The translations under genes were made by a program, and so were the position numbers. Source: an uncultured Desulfovibrio sp. (GTDB lineage Bacteria > Desulfobacterota > Desulfovibrionia > Desulfovibrionales > Desulfovibrionaceae). Taken from it: 23,947 bases of DNA. Location: assembly GCA_900546145.1 (NCBI GenBank), contig URBN01000028.1:1-23947 (forward strand), written 5' to 3'. Positions within the stretch are counted from its first letter, which is position 1. Every line of letters begins with the position of its first letter. This document shows, piece after piece, positions 7,127-14,331 of the stretch. Under the pieces are notes generated by a model. That model saw only the letters and a program-made list of their open reading frames with translations, did not search any database and had not been told where the DNA came from.

Positions 7127-8217
7127 GCATCTCTGAAACGCTTCTCGCCGCGGTCTGTCTGCTCGCGGCCTGCGCCGGGATAGCCGTCATGGCCGAAAGC
7201 TGGCGGGACACCGCCGATGCGGAACGGGCCGCAGCGGAATTCACACTCACGGCCCGGCGCACCGCAGCCTGGGCCCTCTCCCGCCGCGCGGATCTCGCCA
7301 TAAAGGCAGAACACGCGCCTTTCAGCCTGACAGACCTGTGCCCGGAAACGGCTTCAGTCCGGAACAGCGTCACAGGCCAGCCCTATGCAGCCTTCCTCTT
7401 CACTCCGGATACGGGGAAACTCTCTCTTGCGCTCTTCGCCTCCGGCAGCGGAACGCTGGATCCGGAAAGGCTCCGGAAAATCATCCGCCCGGCAGCGCGC
7501 CGCATCGAAGCCGGCTTTGCCGTGGCAGAAGACGGCCTTCTCGTCCGAGGAAACGAAAAGCTCAGCCCGGCCTCTCTCTGTTCCGGATGCGGCTCTCTCT
7601 CCCCAGCCCTGCCCGCCGGTTCCTGGGGAGCCATCCTCACCCTTCCCGAAGGCCGCTCCTCCGCCGCCGTGCCGGCTGACGGGCTCGTTTCCCGCCTCGC
7701 CGTACCCGGAGGAGAAGAGTCGCGCATGGACGCGGCGCTCGACATGAACGGCAATGCCGTCACAGACCTCTCCGCCCTCTTCTTTTCCCCCGGTAATGAC
7801 GGTCCGGATCCCGGCGCCGCCGCCTTCCGGAAGGCATGCGCGTCGGGCTCCGGCGAAGGCGCGCTGGCATTCTTCCGCGGCATCGGCCTCCTTCTCTGCC
7901 GCGGAAAGGAAGCCGTGTCCCTGCCTGACTCCCAGTCGTCCCTTCTCCTCCGTCAGGCCTCGCGTCCGGACATCAGCAGCAGCGCCTCAGCCCTCAGGCA
8001 GGCTTCCGCAGCCGGAACCTTTCCCGCCAGCGGCACGGGCGCCACAGGATCAGTGACCTGCCCCCAGGGCATGATTCCCGCAGTCTGGTCCGCAGCCGTC
8101 CTGCTCCAGAAAAAAACCGCTGTCCGGAAAACCGGAGAGGAGGTTCTCGGCGCGCCGCCGGCGGGATACAGCGGAAACGTCATGCGCCTGCGCGTCTGCC
8201 TTCATCAGGGGGAATAA
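7123..8217 (+). CDS. PilV-like minor pilin/adhesin paralogue 3 (364 aa)
   Basis: The start ATG 7123 overlaps the previous stop. The N-terminus (MSISETLLAAVCLLAACAGI) is again a hydrophobic helix preceded by a short acidic leader. Residues 202-221 (MDAALDMNGNAVTDLSALFF) form the shared motif, here closest to the Met-Asn-Gly-Asn pattern of PilV. C259 marks the CRGKEAVSL box, where the Asn of the other two copies is lost, and VTCPQGMIPAVW is the second Cys box. The three proteins have diverged strongly outside these motifs, so the duplications are old. It is followed after 3 nt by the lytic transglycosylase gene. Confidence 0.7.
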   Translation: MSISETLLAAVCLLAACAGIAVMAESWRDTADAERAAAEFTLTARRTAAWALSRRADLAIKAEHAPFSLTDLCPETASVRNSVTGQPYAAFLFTPDTGKLSLALFASGSGTLDPERLRKIIRPAARRIEAGFAVAEDGLLVRGNEKLSPASLCSGCGSLSPALPAGSWGAILTLPEGRSSAAVPADGLVSRLAVPGGEESRMDAALDMNGNAVTDLSALFFSPGNDGPDPGAAAFRKACASGSGEGALAFFRGIGLLLCRGKEAVSLPDSQSSLLLRQASRPDISSSASALRQASAAGTFPASGTGATGSVTCPQGMIPAVWSAAVLLQKKTAVRKTGEEVLGAPPAGYSGNVMRLRVCLHQGE

Positions 8218-8220
8218 CCC

Positions 8221-8736
8221 ATGCGCCTTTTTCTCCTCTCACTTGTTCCGGCTTTTCTCCTGCACCTCCCGCTTCCCGCCTCAGCCGCTCTGAACAGCCG
8301 CGAAAAAGCCCTGGCACCGCTCTTTGAGGAACCCTGCCGGCGCTTCGGCATCCCCCGCGTACTCGCTCTGGCCATAGCCCGCCAGGAATCGGACTGCCGT
8401 CCCCTGCTCATCAATATCCAGGGAAAAGATGTCCTCCCGCGTACCCCTGCCGAAGCTCTGCGCCTGGCGGAATCCTGCCTTGCGCAGGGCCTGTCCTTCG
8501 ACGTCGGTCTTATGCAGATCAACTCCTTCTGGATACGCCGCTACCATATCCCCCTGCGCCGGCTTTTCCATCCCCGAGACAACATCTATGTGGCCTGCTT
8601 CATTCTGGCGGAGAGCATGCGCCGCGACGGCCCGACCTGAAAGGCTGTCGGGCATTACCACTCGCGGACGCCATGGCGCCGTGACGACTATATCGCCCGC
8701 ATACGGCACCATCTGAGGAATATCCTCGAAAGATAG
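8221..8736 (+). pseudogene. VirB1/PilT-like lytic transglycosylase with in-frame TGA
   Basis: The protein has a signal peptide (about 1-22, ending PASA) and a transglycosylase fold with catalytic E56 (AIARQESDCRP) and the DVGLMQINSFW box. Such enzymes open peptidoglycan for pili and type IV secretion; IncI PilT is the equivalent gene near pilV. Codon 140 is TGA (8638-8640), and the same frame continues with KAVGHYHSRTPWRRDDYIARI to TAG 8734. Family members have Trp at this place (GxxWxAVGxYHS), so TGG to TGA is the simplest explanation. A 139-aa product lacks the last conserved block. Other genes here end in TGA, so it is a real stop in this genome. Nonsense mutation, readthrough or sequencing error remain possible. 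Confidence 0.8.
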
Positions 8737-8892
8737 AAAAAGAGGGTGAAACGGCGTCGAAAGTTTCCCCCTGAAAGCCGTTCCCTTTGGAAAGGACGCA
8801 GCCCGGCCAGGAAAGGCCCGGTATTCCTCCCTTCGGCCGTCCTGCCCCGGCGGCTCCGGCATGCACGGGCCCGGGCGTCCGGCAAAAAAAAA

Positions 8893-8929
8893 AGTCCTGC
8901 ATAAAAGGTCTCCCTTTTTATGCAGGACT
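8893..8929 (-). terminator. Rho-independent terminator, mainly for the flavoprotein strand
   Basis: Arms at 8893-8908 and 8913-8929 (AGTCCTGCATAAAA paired with TTTTATGCAGGACT, one bulged base) form a strong hairpin. On the minus strand it is followed by a run of ten T's (8884-8893 as A's on plus), ending transcription of the flavoprotein remnant. On the plus strand CTTTTGT follows, so it may also end the PilV-like operon. The preceding 8737-8892 shows nothing else recognisable. Confidence 0.8.
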
Positions 8930-8968
8930 CTTTTGTACGGCTTTCCCGTATGCTGTATCCATGATTTC

Positions 8969-9454
8969 CTATTTAATGGCGCTGGCGAACTCCCGGCCAT
9001 AATCGCGGCAGAGCTTCTGTGTGGCTTCGTCCGGAGCCCACTGGCAGCGCAGTCCGTCGTTGACGACTTCAAACCCGGCGCCGTCAAGGAGGGCTGTGAT
9101 CTGTTTGACGGCTTCGCCGCTCCATCCGTAGCTTCCGAAGGCAGCGGCTTTCTTATTCTTGAATTTCAGGCCGCGGATCATTTCCATGATGCCGCCGATG
9201 GAGAACAGATAGCCGTAGTTGATGGTCGGGGAGCCGACGAGGATGGCTTTGGATTTAAAGACTTCCGTGACGATATCATTCTTGTCGTCAACAGCGGAAT
9301 TAAAGAGCTTGACTGTCAGGGACGGATCGGCTTCGCGCAGGCCTTCGGCGATGCATTCGGCCATACGGCGCGTCGAATTCCACATGGTGTCGTAAATAAG
9401 GGTGATCTGGTTTTCCTGATAGGCCCTGGCCCATTCCTGATAAGTGCGTCTGAT
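8969..9454 (-). pseudogene. C-terminal part of a NorV-like A-type flavoprotein
   Basis: Reading leftward, the frame gives RRTYQEWARAYQENQITLIYD and then a flavodoxin domain (DTMWNSTRRMAECIAEGL, SPTINYGYLF, GSYGWSGEAVKQ). This matches the linker and flavodoxin half of A-type flavoproteins such as NorV, which reduce nitric oxide or oxygen at a di-iron site in the N-terminal lactamase-like domain. That domain is absent: homology ends at about 9445-9455, where element sequence with int2 begins. The frame runs on to a stop at 9494. An internal ATG at 9385 would start after the beginning of the FMN phosphate loop, so a working free flavodoxin is unlikely. The gene is probably dead. Confidence 0.8.
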
Positions 9455-9505
9455 GCGGCGGCCCTCATCCGGGAAGGGAAACTCCGTGAGCGTTTATCAA
9501 CGTAA
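9446..9505 (+). pseudogene. 3' remnant of the small gene that precedes the integrase
   Basis: The frame ending at TAA 9503-9505 reads ASDAAALIREGKLRERLST. It aligns with KAAADLIRGLHHEHMSEK of the 84-aa gene upstream of int1, and the DNA around GCGGCGGnCCTCATnCG matches too. Only the last 19 or so codons remain. This places the left breakpoint of the second element at about 9445-9455. Confidence 0.6.
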
Positions 9506-10469
9506 AGATGGCCGTTTTGTTTGCAAATATAAAGAAGGCAATGTCTGGAGACAGAAGAGCTTCCGCACCCGAGAGGAGGCGGAAGCCCTTCTAAAGGAAA
9601 AAAGCTATGACGAGCGAAGCAATAACAGGCTCACCGTATCCGAGTCAATTCTTCTGTTTCTGTCACGCACGAAGCACGCCCGCAAGACGGAGCAGTACTA
9701 CGCCCTCATACTGTCCCGTATGGATGACCTTCTGGCTGGCAGATATGTGGACACACTGACCCGCAGGGATCTGGAACACTTCCGCGACCGCCTGCGTCAG
9801 GAGTGGCACCTGTCCGCCTACTCCACTAATCGCTATGTCGGCAAGCTCATTGCCGCATGGCGTTGGTGCGCCAGTGAAGACTTCCTGGATACGGTGCCAT
9901 GGGCGAAGTACCGGCACCTGCCGGAGGATCCGCATGGCCATCTCTGTGGGAGCTTCGGCGAATTCCGCAAGGTGTACGCACTGTGCAACCCTGCTCTGCA
10001 GTGGGCTGTCCGTACCTGCCTCGCTCTGTGTCTCCGGCCAGGTAAGGAGCTTTACACTCTAAGCTGGAAAGATGTTGACCTCGCCCGTGGCAAGGCGTCC
10101 GTCTGGATGCCGAAGACGCAGCGGCAGAAGACGGTGTACTGCCCCGTCTGGTGGCTGACAGAAGCCAGAGTCAGGGCAGAGGGCAGAGCACCGGAAGATC
10201 CCGTGTGTCCGTCTCTTCATGGGAAGCGGTACGCCAAGATCAGCAGTGCCTGGGACAGCTGCAGGCGGAGAGCCGGTGTCACAGACTGCCCGCTCTACAC
10301 CGTCCGGCACATGGCGGCTTCACTGATGCTGGAAGCTGGAGCAGACATAGCGGCAGTTGCCGCCCAATTGGGACACAAAAACGTCACCACCACCGGAGCA
10401 TTTTACACTCACGCCGTGGCAGGGGCGCAGGAGCGGGCAGCGCAGGACATCCCCGAGCTCCCCTGCTGA
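9486..10469 (+). CDS. Tyrosine recombinase / integrase (int2)
   Basis: GTG 9486 is chosen because the product then begins VSVYQRKDGRF, matching MSICQRKDGRF of int1; GGGAAGGGA lies upstream. An in-frame ATG at 9444 would read through the junction. The 327-aa protein aligns with int1 along its length, including R184 (CLRPGKE), LYTVRH, QLGHKN and FYTHA with the nucleophilic Tyr. It shares the Tyr-for-His change in the HxxR box. All catalytic residues are present, so the enzyme may be active although its element has lost most of its length. Codon use is like its neighbours. The two integrases are clearly paralogous but diverged, so they come from separate insertions rather than a recent copy. Confidence 0.88.
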   Translation: MSVYQRKDGRFVCKYKEGNVWRQKSFRTREEAEALLKEKSYDERSNNRLTVSESILLFLSRTKHARKTEQYYALILSRMDDLLAGRYVDTLTRRDLEHFRDRLRQEWHLSAYSTNRYVGKLIAAWRWCASEDFLDTVPWAKYRHLPEDPHGHLCGSFGEFRKVYALCNPALQWAVRTCLALCLRPGKELYTLSWKDVDLARGKASVWMPKTQRQKTVYCPVWWLTEARVRAEGRAPEDPVCPSLHGKRYAKISSAWDSCRRRAGVTDCPLYTVRHMAASLMLEAGADIAAVAAQLGHKNVTTTGAFYTHAVAGAQERAAQDIPELPC

Positions 10470-10493
10470 TGATTTGGTGCGGGATGGTGCAGG
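10470..10493 (+). repeat. 24-bp sequence after int2, probable attachment-site end
   Basis: It starts at the first base after the int2 stop and is identical to 3669-3692, in the same position relative to its integrase. It includes the internal TGGTGC direct repeat. The flank beyond leads within about 40 bp into nitroreductase coding sequence. Confidence 0.6.
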
Positions 10494-10534
10494 TTTTAGG
10501 CTTAACAGACTGAAAATACGGAAGAAGAGGTGAA

Positions 10535-10846
10535 AGTGCCACTCCCTTCTACGGCGCTCCTGTCGTTCTTGTCGTGCTTGCCAGCAAGGCCTCCCCCACC
10601 AGGGTGTACGACGGCAGTCTGACCCTCGGAAACATGATGCTGGCCGCCTCCACACTGGGCCTCGGCAGCTGCTGGATCCACAGAGCCAAAGAAGAATTTG
10701 AACGCCCCGAGTGGAAACAGTTCCTGAAGGAACAGGGGATCGAAGGAGACTGGGAAGGCATCGGGCACCTCATACTCGGCTACCCCGACGGAGAAATGCC
10801 CAGAGCGCATGAAAGAAAGCCTGGCCGCGTGTTCTTCGTAAAATAG
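10535..10846 (+). pseudogene. C-terminal fragment of a nitroreductase-family protein
   Basis: The frame reads FYGAPVVLVVLASK, then YDGSLTLGNMMLAASTLGLGSCWIH and a C-terminal GYPDGEMP region ending GRVFFVK. This matches the last part of FMN-dependent nitroreductases, where the GLGSCWI loop is characteristic. The N-terminal FMN-binding half (with its usual RRSxRxF start) is missing, and a stop lies upstream at 10511. GTG 10574 could start about 90 residues but would make no complete fold. The break coincides with the end of the second integrase element, so insertion there probably destroyed the gene. Confidence 0.8.
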
Positions 10847-11238
10847 CCTCTTCCCCAAGCGGCACCCTGCTCTCCGCCAGGCCGTAAGACGCTAAAGACC
10901 GGCGGGGCGGAACCGGGGGACAGCAGTGCGGCTGATCCCGCCCCCTCCGCAGGAAAACTCCGGCAGAACGTCCCCCGGAGCTGGCGCCGGGCCCTTCCGG
11001 GAGAGATTCTGACATCATCTCCATGTCCCCCGTCAGGATTTGTGAAAAAGAGAAGGTCTGGCAGGCAGGAACTCCCAGCGTTCCTGCCTGCCTCTTTTGT
11101 GAGCATGCCTGCCGGCAGGGAGCGGACGCGGCGGGCGCTCTGCGCTCTCTCCGGGTAAACGTTCTTCCGCAAAGGCAGCGTTTCTCCGGGGCACAGCGCC
11201 CGTACACCGCGGAACACGGGATGGAATTCTGCTTTTTT
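10847..11238. other. Non-coding stretch between nitroreductase remnant and pncB
   Basis: No convincing gene is seen here on either strand; the open frames have no family features. It is GC-rich up to about 11030 and contains the terminator at 11060-11100. The rest of the space up to pncB holds the dyad at 11239-11302 and the promoter at 11307-11334. Confidence 0.6.
11060..11100 (+). terminator. Rho-independent terminator
   Basis: A perfect 13-bp stem (GGCAGGCAGGAAC with GTTCCTGCCTGCC) encloses TCCCAGC and is followed by TCTTTTGT. AAAAAGAG just upstream extends pairing and could give some termination on the minus strand. It would end transcription running from the nitroreductase remnant and insulate pncB. 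Confidence 0.85.
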
Positions 11239-11302
11239 CCAGGGCACAGAAGGGATGCCCCGGCCGCAGAAAAAGAGCCGGTGTCTGTTCTTTGTGCCCT
11301 GG
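11239..11302 (+). promoter_or_regulatory. Paired 10-bp inverted repeat just upstream of the pncB promoter
   Basis: CCAGGGCACA (11239-11248) and TGTGCCCTGG (11293-11302) are exact inverted repeats 44 nt apart. The right half ends 4 nt before the -35 box. No T-tract follows, so it is not a terminator. It looks like two operator half-sites for a looping or dimeric regulator; NAD-status control of pncB is plausible but not shown. Confidence 0.4.
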
Positions 11303-11306
11303 ATCG

Positions 11307-11334
11307 TTGACTTCCCTCTTCCGCTTTCTATTCT
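11307..11334 (+). promoter_or_regulatory. Sigma70-type promoter of pncB
   Basis: TTGACT (11307-11312) and TATTCT (11329-11334) are separated by 16 bp. Transcription would begin near 11341 and leave a leader of about 100 nt before the pncB start at 11441. Confidence 0.55.
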
Positions 11335-11440
11335 GTTGTGGAACACGCTTTCGCCCGGCCGGGCGTCTTTCCGGCGCAGGGACAGGGCGGCACCTCTCAC
11401 ACTCCGCGCACAACGGGGACACCGAAATCAGGAGAATAGC

Positions 11441-12898
11441 ATGCTGCAGTCAGACAGACGCAACCTGAGCATGATGATGGACTTCTACGAAATGACTATG
11501 GGCTACGGCTATTTCCGCAGCCAGAAACCCTGTAACCGGGTCATTTTCGACTTCTTCTACCGCCAGAACCCCGACAACGGCGGCTACGCCATTTTCGCGG
11601 GCCTCGAACAGATCATCGACTACCTCGTCAACCTTCATTTCGAGGACGAGGACATAGACTACTTCCGCTCCCTCGGCTGCTTTGACGAGGAATTTCTGAA
11701 ATGGCTCAGGAATTTCCATTTCAGGGGCGATGTGGACGCCTTCCCCGAAGGGTCCATCATTTACCCCAACGAGCCCGTCCTCACCGTGGCCGCTCCGGCC
11801 ATTGACGCGCAGTTCGTGGAAACAGCCATTCTGGCCCAGGCCAACCACCAGTCGCTCATCGCCACAAAGACCAACCGCATCGTGCGCGCAGCCCAGGGAC
11901 GCCTCGTCTCCGACTTCGGCGCCCGCCGCGCCCACAACATGGACGCTGCCATTTACGGCGCGAGAGCCGCCTACATCGGAGGCGCCGTGGGCACGGCCAC
12001 CGTGCTCGCGGGCAAGGAATTCGGCATCCCCATCAGCGGCACCATGGCTCACAGCTGGGTCATGTACTTTGACTCCGAATTCGAAGCCTTCAAACACTAC
12101 GCGGAGACCTATCCTGACAACACCATCCTGCTTGTCGATACCTACAACGTCCTCAAGTCCGGCGTGCCGAACGCCATCCGCACGGCCAGGGAAGTGCTCG
12201 AGCCGATGGGCAGGCGCCTCAGAGGCATACGCATTGACTCCGGCGACCTCACCTATCTCTCCATCAAGGCCCGCAAAATGCTTGACGAGGCCGGGCTCAC
12301 GGACTGCTCCATCGTGGCGTCCAACAGCCTCGATGAGTTCACCATCGAGTCCATCCTCAAGGAAGGCGCGAAGATAGACAGCTTCGGCGTGGGCGAACGC
12401 CTCATCACGGCCAAGAGCGATCCCGTCTTCGAAGGCGTCTACAAGATGTCAGCGGTTGAGGAAAACGGCGTCTTCGTGCCCCGCATCAAGGTGTCCGCTT
12501 CAGCGGCCAAAATCACCAATCCTGGCTGGAAAAAGGTCTGGCGCGTCTACAGGCCGGACGGCAAGGCCGTGGCTGACCTCATCACAGCCCACGACGAGAC
12601 GCCGGACTTCTCCGAGGAATACTGCTGCGTGGATTCCCGCAGGCCCTGGAAGACGCCCGTGTTCAAATACTGCCAGGCAAAGGAAATGCAGGTGCCTGTG
12701 CTGAGGCAGGGGCGCCGCGTGAGCCCGAAGCCCAGCCTCTCTGAAATCCAGGCCTTCGTGAAGCGCCAGCTCGATCATGAAATCTGGACAGAGGAACAGC
12801 GCTTCACCAATCCCCACGAGCACTACCTCGACATGAGCCTCGGGTACTACGCCATGAAGATGAAGCTGCTTAAGGAGGTCAATCCCAACAGGGACTAA
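11441..12898 (+). CDS. pncB: Nicotinate phosphoribosyltransferase
   Basis: The 485-aa enzyme joins nicotinate to phosphoribosyl pyrophosphate, with ATP hydrolysis, to give nicotinate mononucleotide in the NAD salvage pathway; it acts in the cytoplasm. The N-terminal block (MMMDFYEMTMGYGYF, FDFFYRQNP) and the core GTMAHSWVMYFDSEFEAF are typical. H204 in that core is the conserved His expected to be phosphorylated. IRIDSGDL and FGVGERL line the phosphate-binding barrel. ATG 11441 is preceded by CAGGAGA; an upstream in-frame start at 11255 would add 62 non-conserved residues and include the promoter. It is a single-gene unit with its own promoter and terminator, and the only clear housekeeping gene here. 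Confidence 0.93.
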   Translation: MLQSDRRNLSMMMDFYEMTMGYGYFRSQKPCNRVIFDFFYRQNPDNGGYAIFAGLEQIIDYLVNLHFEDEDIDYFRSLGCFDEEFLKWLRNFHFRGDVDAFPEGSIIYPNEPVLTVAAPAIDAQFVETAILAQANHQSLIATKTNRIVRAAQGRLVSDFGARRAHNMDAAIYGARAAYIGGAVGTATVLAGKEFGIPISGTMAHSWVMYFDSEFEAFKHYAETYPDNTILLVDTYNVLKSGVPNAIRTAREVLEPMGRRLRGIRIDSGDLTYLSIKARKMLDEAGLTDCSIVASNSLDEFTIESILKEGAKIDSFGVGERLITAKSDPVFEGVYKMSAVEENGVFVPRIKVSASAAKITNPGWKKVWRVYRPDGKAVADLITAHDETPDFSEEYCCVDSRRPWKTPVFKYCQAKEMQVPVLRQGRRVSPKPSLSEIQAFVKRQLDHEIWTEEQRFTNPHEHYLDMSLGYYAMKMKLLKEVNPNRD

Positions 12899-12911
12899 TC
12901 CCGCCGTCCGG

Positions 12912-12942
12912 AAGCGCCGGCCCTGCGCCGGCGCTTTTTTTT
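12912..12942 (+). terminator. Rho-independent terminator of pncB
   Basis: AAGCGCCGGC (12912-12921) pairs perfectly with GCCGGCGCTT (12927-12936) around a 5-nt loop, and eight T's follow from 12935. It lies 14 nt after the pncB stop. Confidence 0.9.
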
Positions 12943-12960
12943 CTCCTATATAAAAATCTT

Positions 12961-12989
12961 TTGACCTTATAAAAATATTTTATTATTCC
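12961..12989 (+). promoter_or_regulatory. Promoter of the dotM-dotL operon with shared TTGACnTTAT pattern
   Basis: TTGACC (12961-12966), 17 bp, then TATTCC (12984-12989). The spacer begins TTATAAAAA, which recurs at the promoters at 18927-18954 (minus) and 19016-19044 (plus). The AT-rich block stands out sharply from the GC-rich surroundings. Confidence 0.5.
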
Positions 12990-13018
12990 TCCGGCCACAC
13001 TTTTTTCCCTGGAGGAAT

Positions 13019-14320
13019 ATGCCAGCCGATGACGCCCGCGGGCAGGGCGCCGCCCTACCCCTCGTTTTCTTCATTCTGTTCGTTTTCGCGGCGGCGCTGA
13101 TCCCCGGTACGTGGGGGCCGGCCCTCTCCGGATCCATGCTCAGGCTCTCGGCCGCCCTGCTCCGTCCCCTGGCCCTGTTTGCTCCGGGCTATGCTGAAGC
13201 CGCGGCCAGGATAGCCGCGATCGATCCCGGGGCCGTAAGCCCGTCCTTTGCTTTCGCCGTACTCTCGAAGTCGGCGCGCTGGTACGTCTGGATTCTCGGC
13301 CTGCCGCTCGGTCTTCTGCTTTTCCGGCTCGGCTCCGGAATCTCGCCCGCAGAGCATTTCCGCCGTACCCTCGGCATGCGCGGCCTCCTGCGTGAGGATA
13401 TGCCCTTCAATCCCTGCGTAGCCCCTGCCGTAAACTGGCCGGGCGGCATCCTGAACGAGCCGTTGGACAGCGGTCCCTGGCGCGCGGGGAGGCAGCCTCT
13501 CCAGCTCTGCGCCGAGGAAGGTCTGCTCAGGGACGGAAACGGGAAACGCATTCCCGCGGACGAGCTTCTCGATTCTACAGGACTCGCCAGCCCCTCCTCT
13601 CCCTGGCTCGATCCCGCGGCCACGGTCATTTTCGACAGGAAGCGGGCTGCCGCATACTACGCCGCGGCGTTCAGGGAGCCCTGGCGGGGCTGGGAAAACC
13701 TTCCGCCCTACCTGAAAAAACTCTCCTGTGCTTTTGTTCTGCACGCCCTCGACAGAAAGAAAGAGGCGCAGCGCCTCCTCGACGAGATGAGTCTTTCCTT
13801 CCGCGCCCCCGAAAAGGGAAGAAACGCTTCCTTTTCTTTCAGGCCTCCCTTCTTCCGTCCCGCACGCCGGGGCAGAGGCTACCGCCTTGACACGCATCTT
13901 CCCGGCGGACTCGCCGGGCGCATGGACGCGCTCCTGAAGGATCCCCGCGCCGGGGAGTTTCTCAAACCGCACAGCTTCTGGCGGGACACAGCCCTGCTGG
14001 CCCTTTATGAGGCCGCGCGCACCAAAGGCGTCCTTCCCACAGCCGAGTTCATCTGGCTGAGGCCCGTCAACAGACAGCTCTGGTACCTCCTGAACAACCT
14101 CGGCCGCCGCACGGCCTGGCCCGAGACCGCGGGCCTTTGGGCCCACTACATGACGGAGACAGCCATATCCCGTGTTGATCCCTCATCCCGCGGCATTGAA
14201 GATCCGCAGGTGGAGGAGGCGGTCAGCGCCCTCGGGAGAGCCCTGTACGAGGAAGGCTGGATCACCGCGGATCAGGCATCCCCCCAGGATTCAGGCTCGC
14301 CGGACCGCAGCTTCCGGTAG
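13019..14320 (+). CDS. dotM: DotM/IcmP (TrbA)-like type IVB secretion protein
   Basis: The 433-aa protein has two N-terminal membrane helices (about 13-33 and 88-105) and a large cytoplasmic domain. Residues 342-380 (AEFIWLRPVNRQLWY, LNNLGRRTAWPETAG, HYMTE) match the signature block of the DotM/TrbA family. DotM works with DotL in the coupling complex that selects substrates for type IVB secretion or IncI-type conjugation. ATG 13019 follows GGAGGA at a short distance. dotL follows after 11 nt with a strong AAGGAG, the same order as in IncI trbA-trbC, where a trbB lies between. A Lys/Arg-rich insert near 265-290 (KGRNASFSFRPPFFRPARRGRGY) is unusual. Identification rests on motifs read by eye. 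Confidence 0.85.
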   Translation: MPADDARGQGAALPLVFFILFVFAAALIPGTWGPALSGSMLRLSAALLRPLALFAPGYAEAAARIAAIDPGAVSPSFAFAVLSKSARWYVWILGLPLGLLLFRLGSGISPAEHFRRTLGMRGLLREDMPFNPCVAPAVNWPGGILNEPLDSGPWRAGRQPLQLCAEEGLLRDGNGKRIPADELLDSTGLASPSSPWLDPAATVIFDRKRAAAYYAAAFREPWRGWENLPPYLKKLSCAFVLHALDRKKEAQRLLDEMSLSFRAPEKGRNASFSFRPPFFRPARRGRGYRLDTHLPGGLAGRMDALLKDPRAGEFLKPHSFWRDTALLALYEAARTKGVLPTAEFIWLRPVNRQLWYLLNNLGRRTAWPETAGLWAHYMTETAISRVDPSSRGIEDPQVEEAVSALGRALYEEGWITADQASPQDSGSPDRSFR

Positions 14321-14331
14321 AAGGAGTTTGT

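Larger units (their letters stand above)
9446..10493 (+). mobile_element. Decayed remnant of a second int1-type element
   Basis: This segment resembles the right end of the first element: the tail of the small upstream gene, an integrase, and the 24-bp end sequence. Everything further left in that element is missing and replaced by flavoprotein sequence, so a deletion joined the two. The right side abuts a truncated nitroreductase gene. It is a stranded end fragment, with only int2 possibly still active. Confidence 0.65.

Noticed and set aside
8638..8640. Selenocysteine or UGA=Trp recoding in the transglycosylase gene
   Set aside because: Many genes in the window end in TGA, so UGA is a stop here. 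No SECIS-like hairpin is evident just after the codon, and the family has Trp, not Cys or Sec, at this place.
8861..9505. Plus-strand 214-aa open frame across the flavoprotein remnant
   Set aside because: Most of it is the reverse of the flavodoxin domain. Only its last 20 or so codons are meaningful, as the remnant of the small gene before int2.
3669..10493. A PilV-type shufflon driven by the flanking recombinases
   Set aside because: The 24-bp copies are in direct orientation outside the genes. No inverted repeats or alternative C-terminal segments were seen within the PilV-like genes.
11255..11440. N-terminal extension of pncB
   Set aside because: The added 62 residues are not of the family and would start upstream of the likely promoter; ATG 11441 has a good ribosome binding site.
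11450..12097. Antisense open frame inside pncB
   Set aside because: Its His/Val/Gly-rich composition mirrors pncB codons on the other strand; there is no ribosome binding site or family feature.
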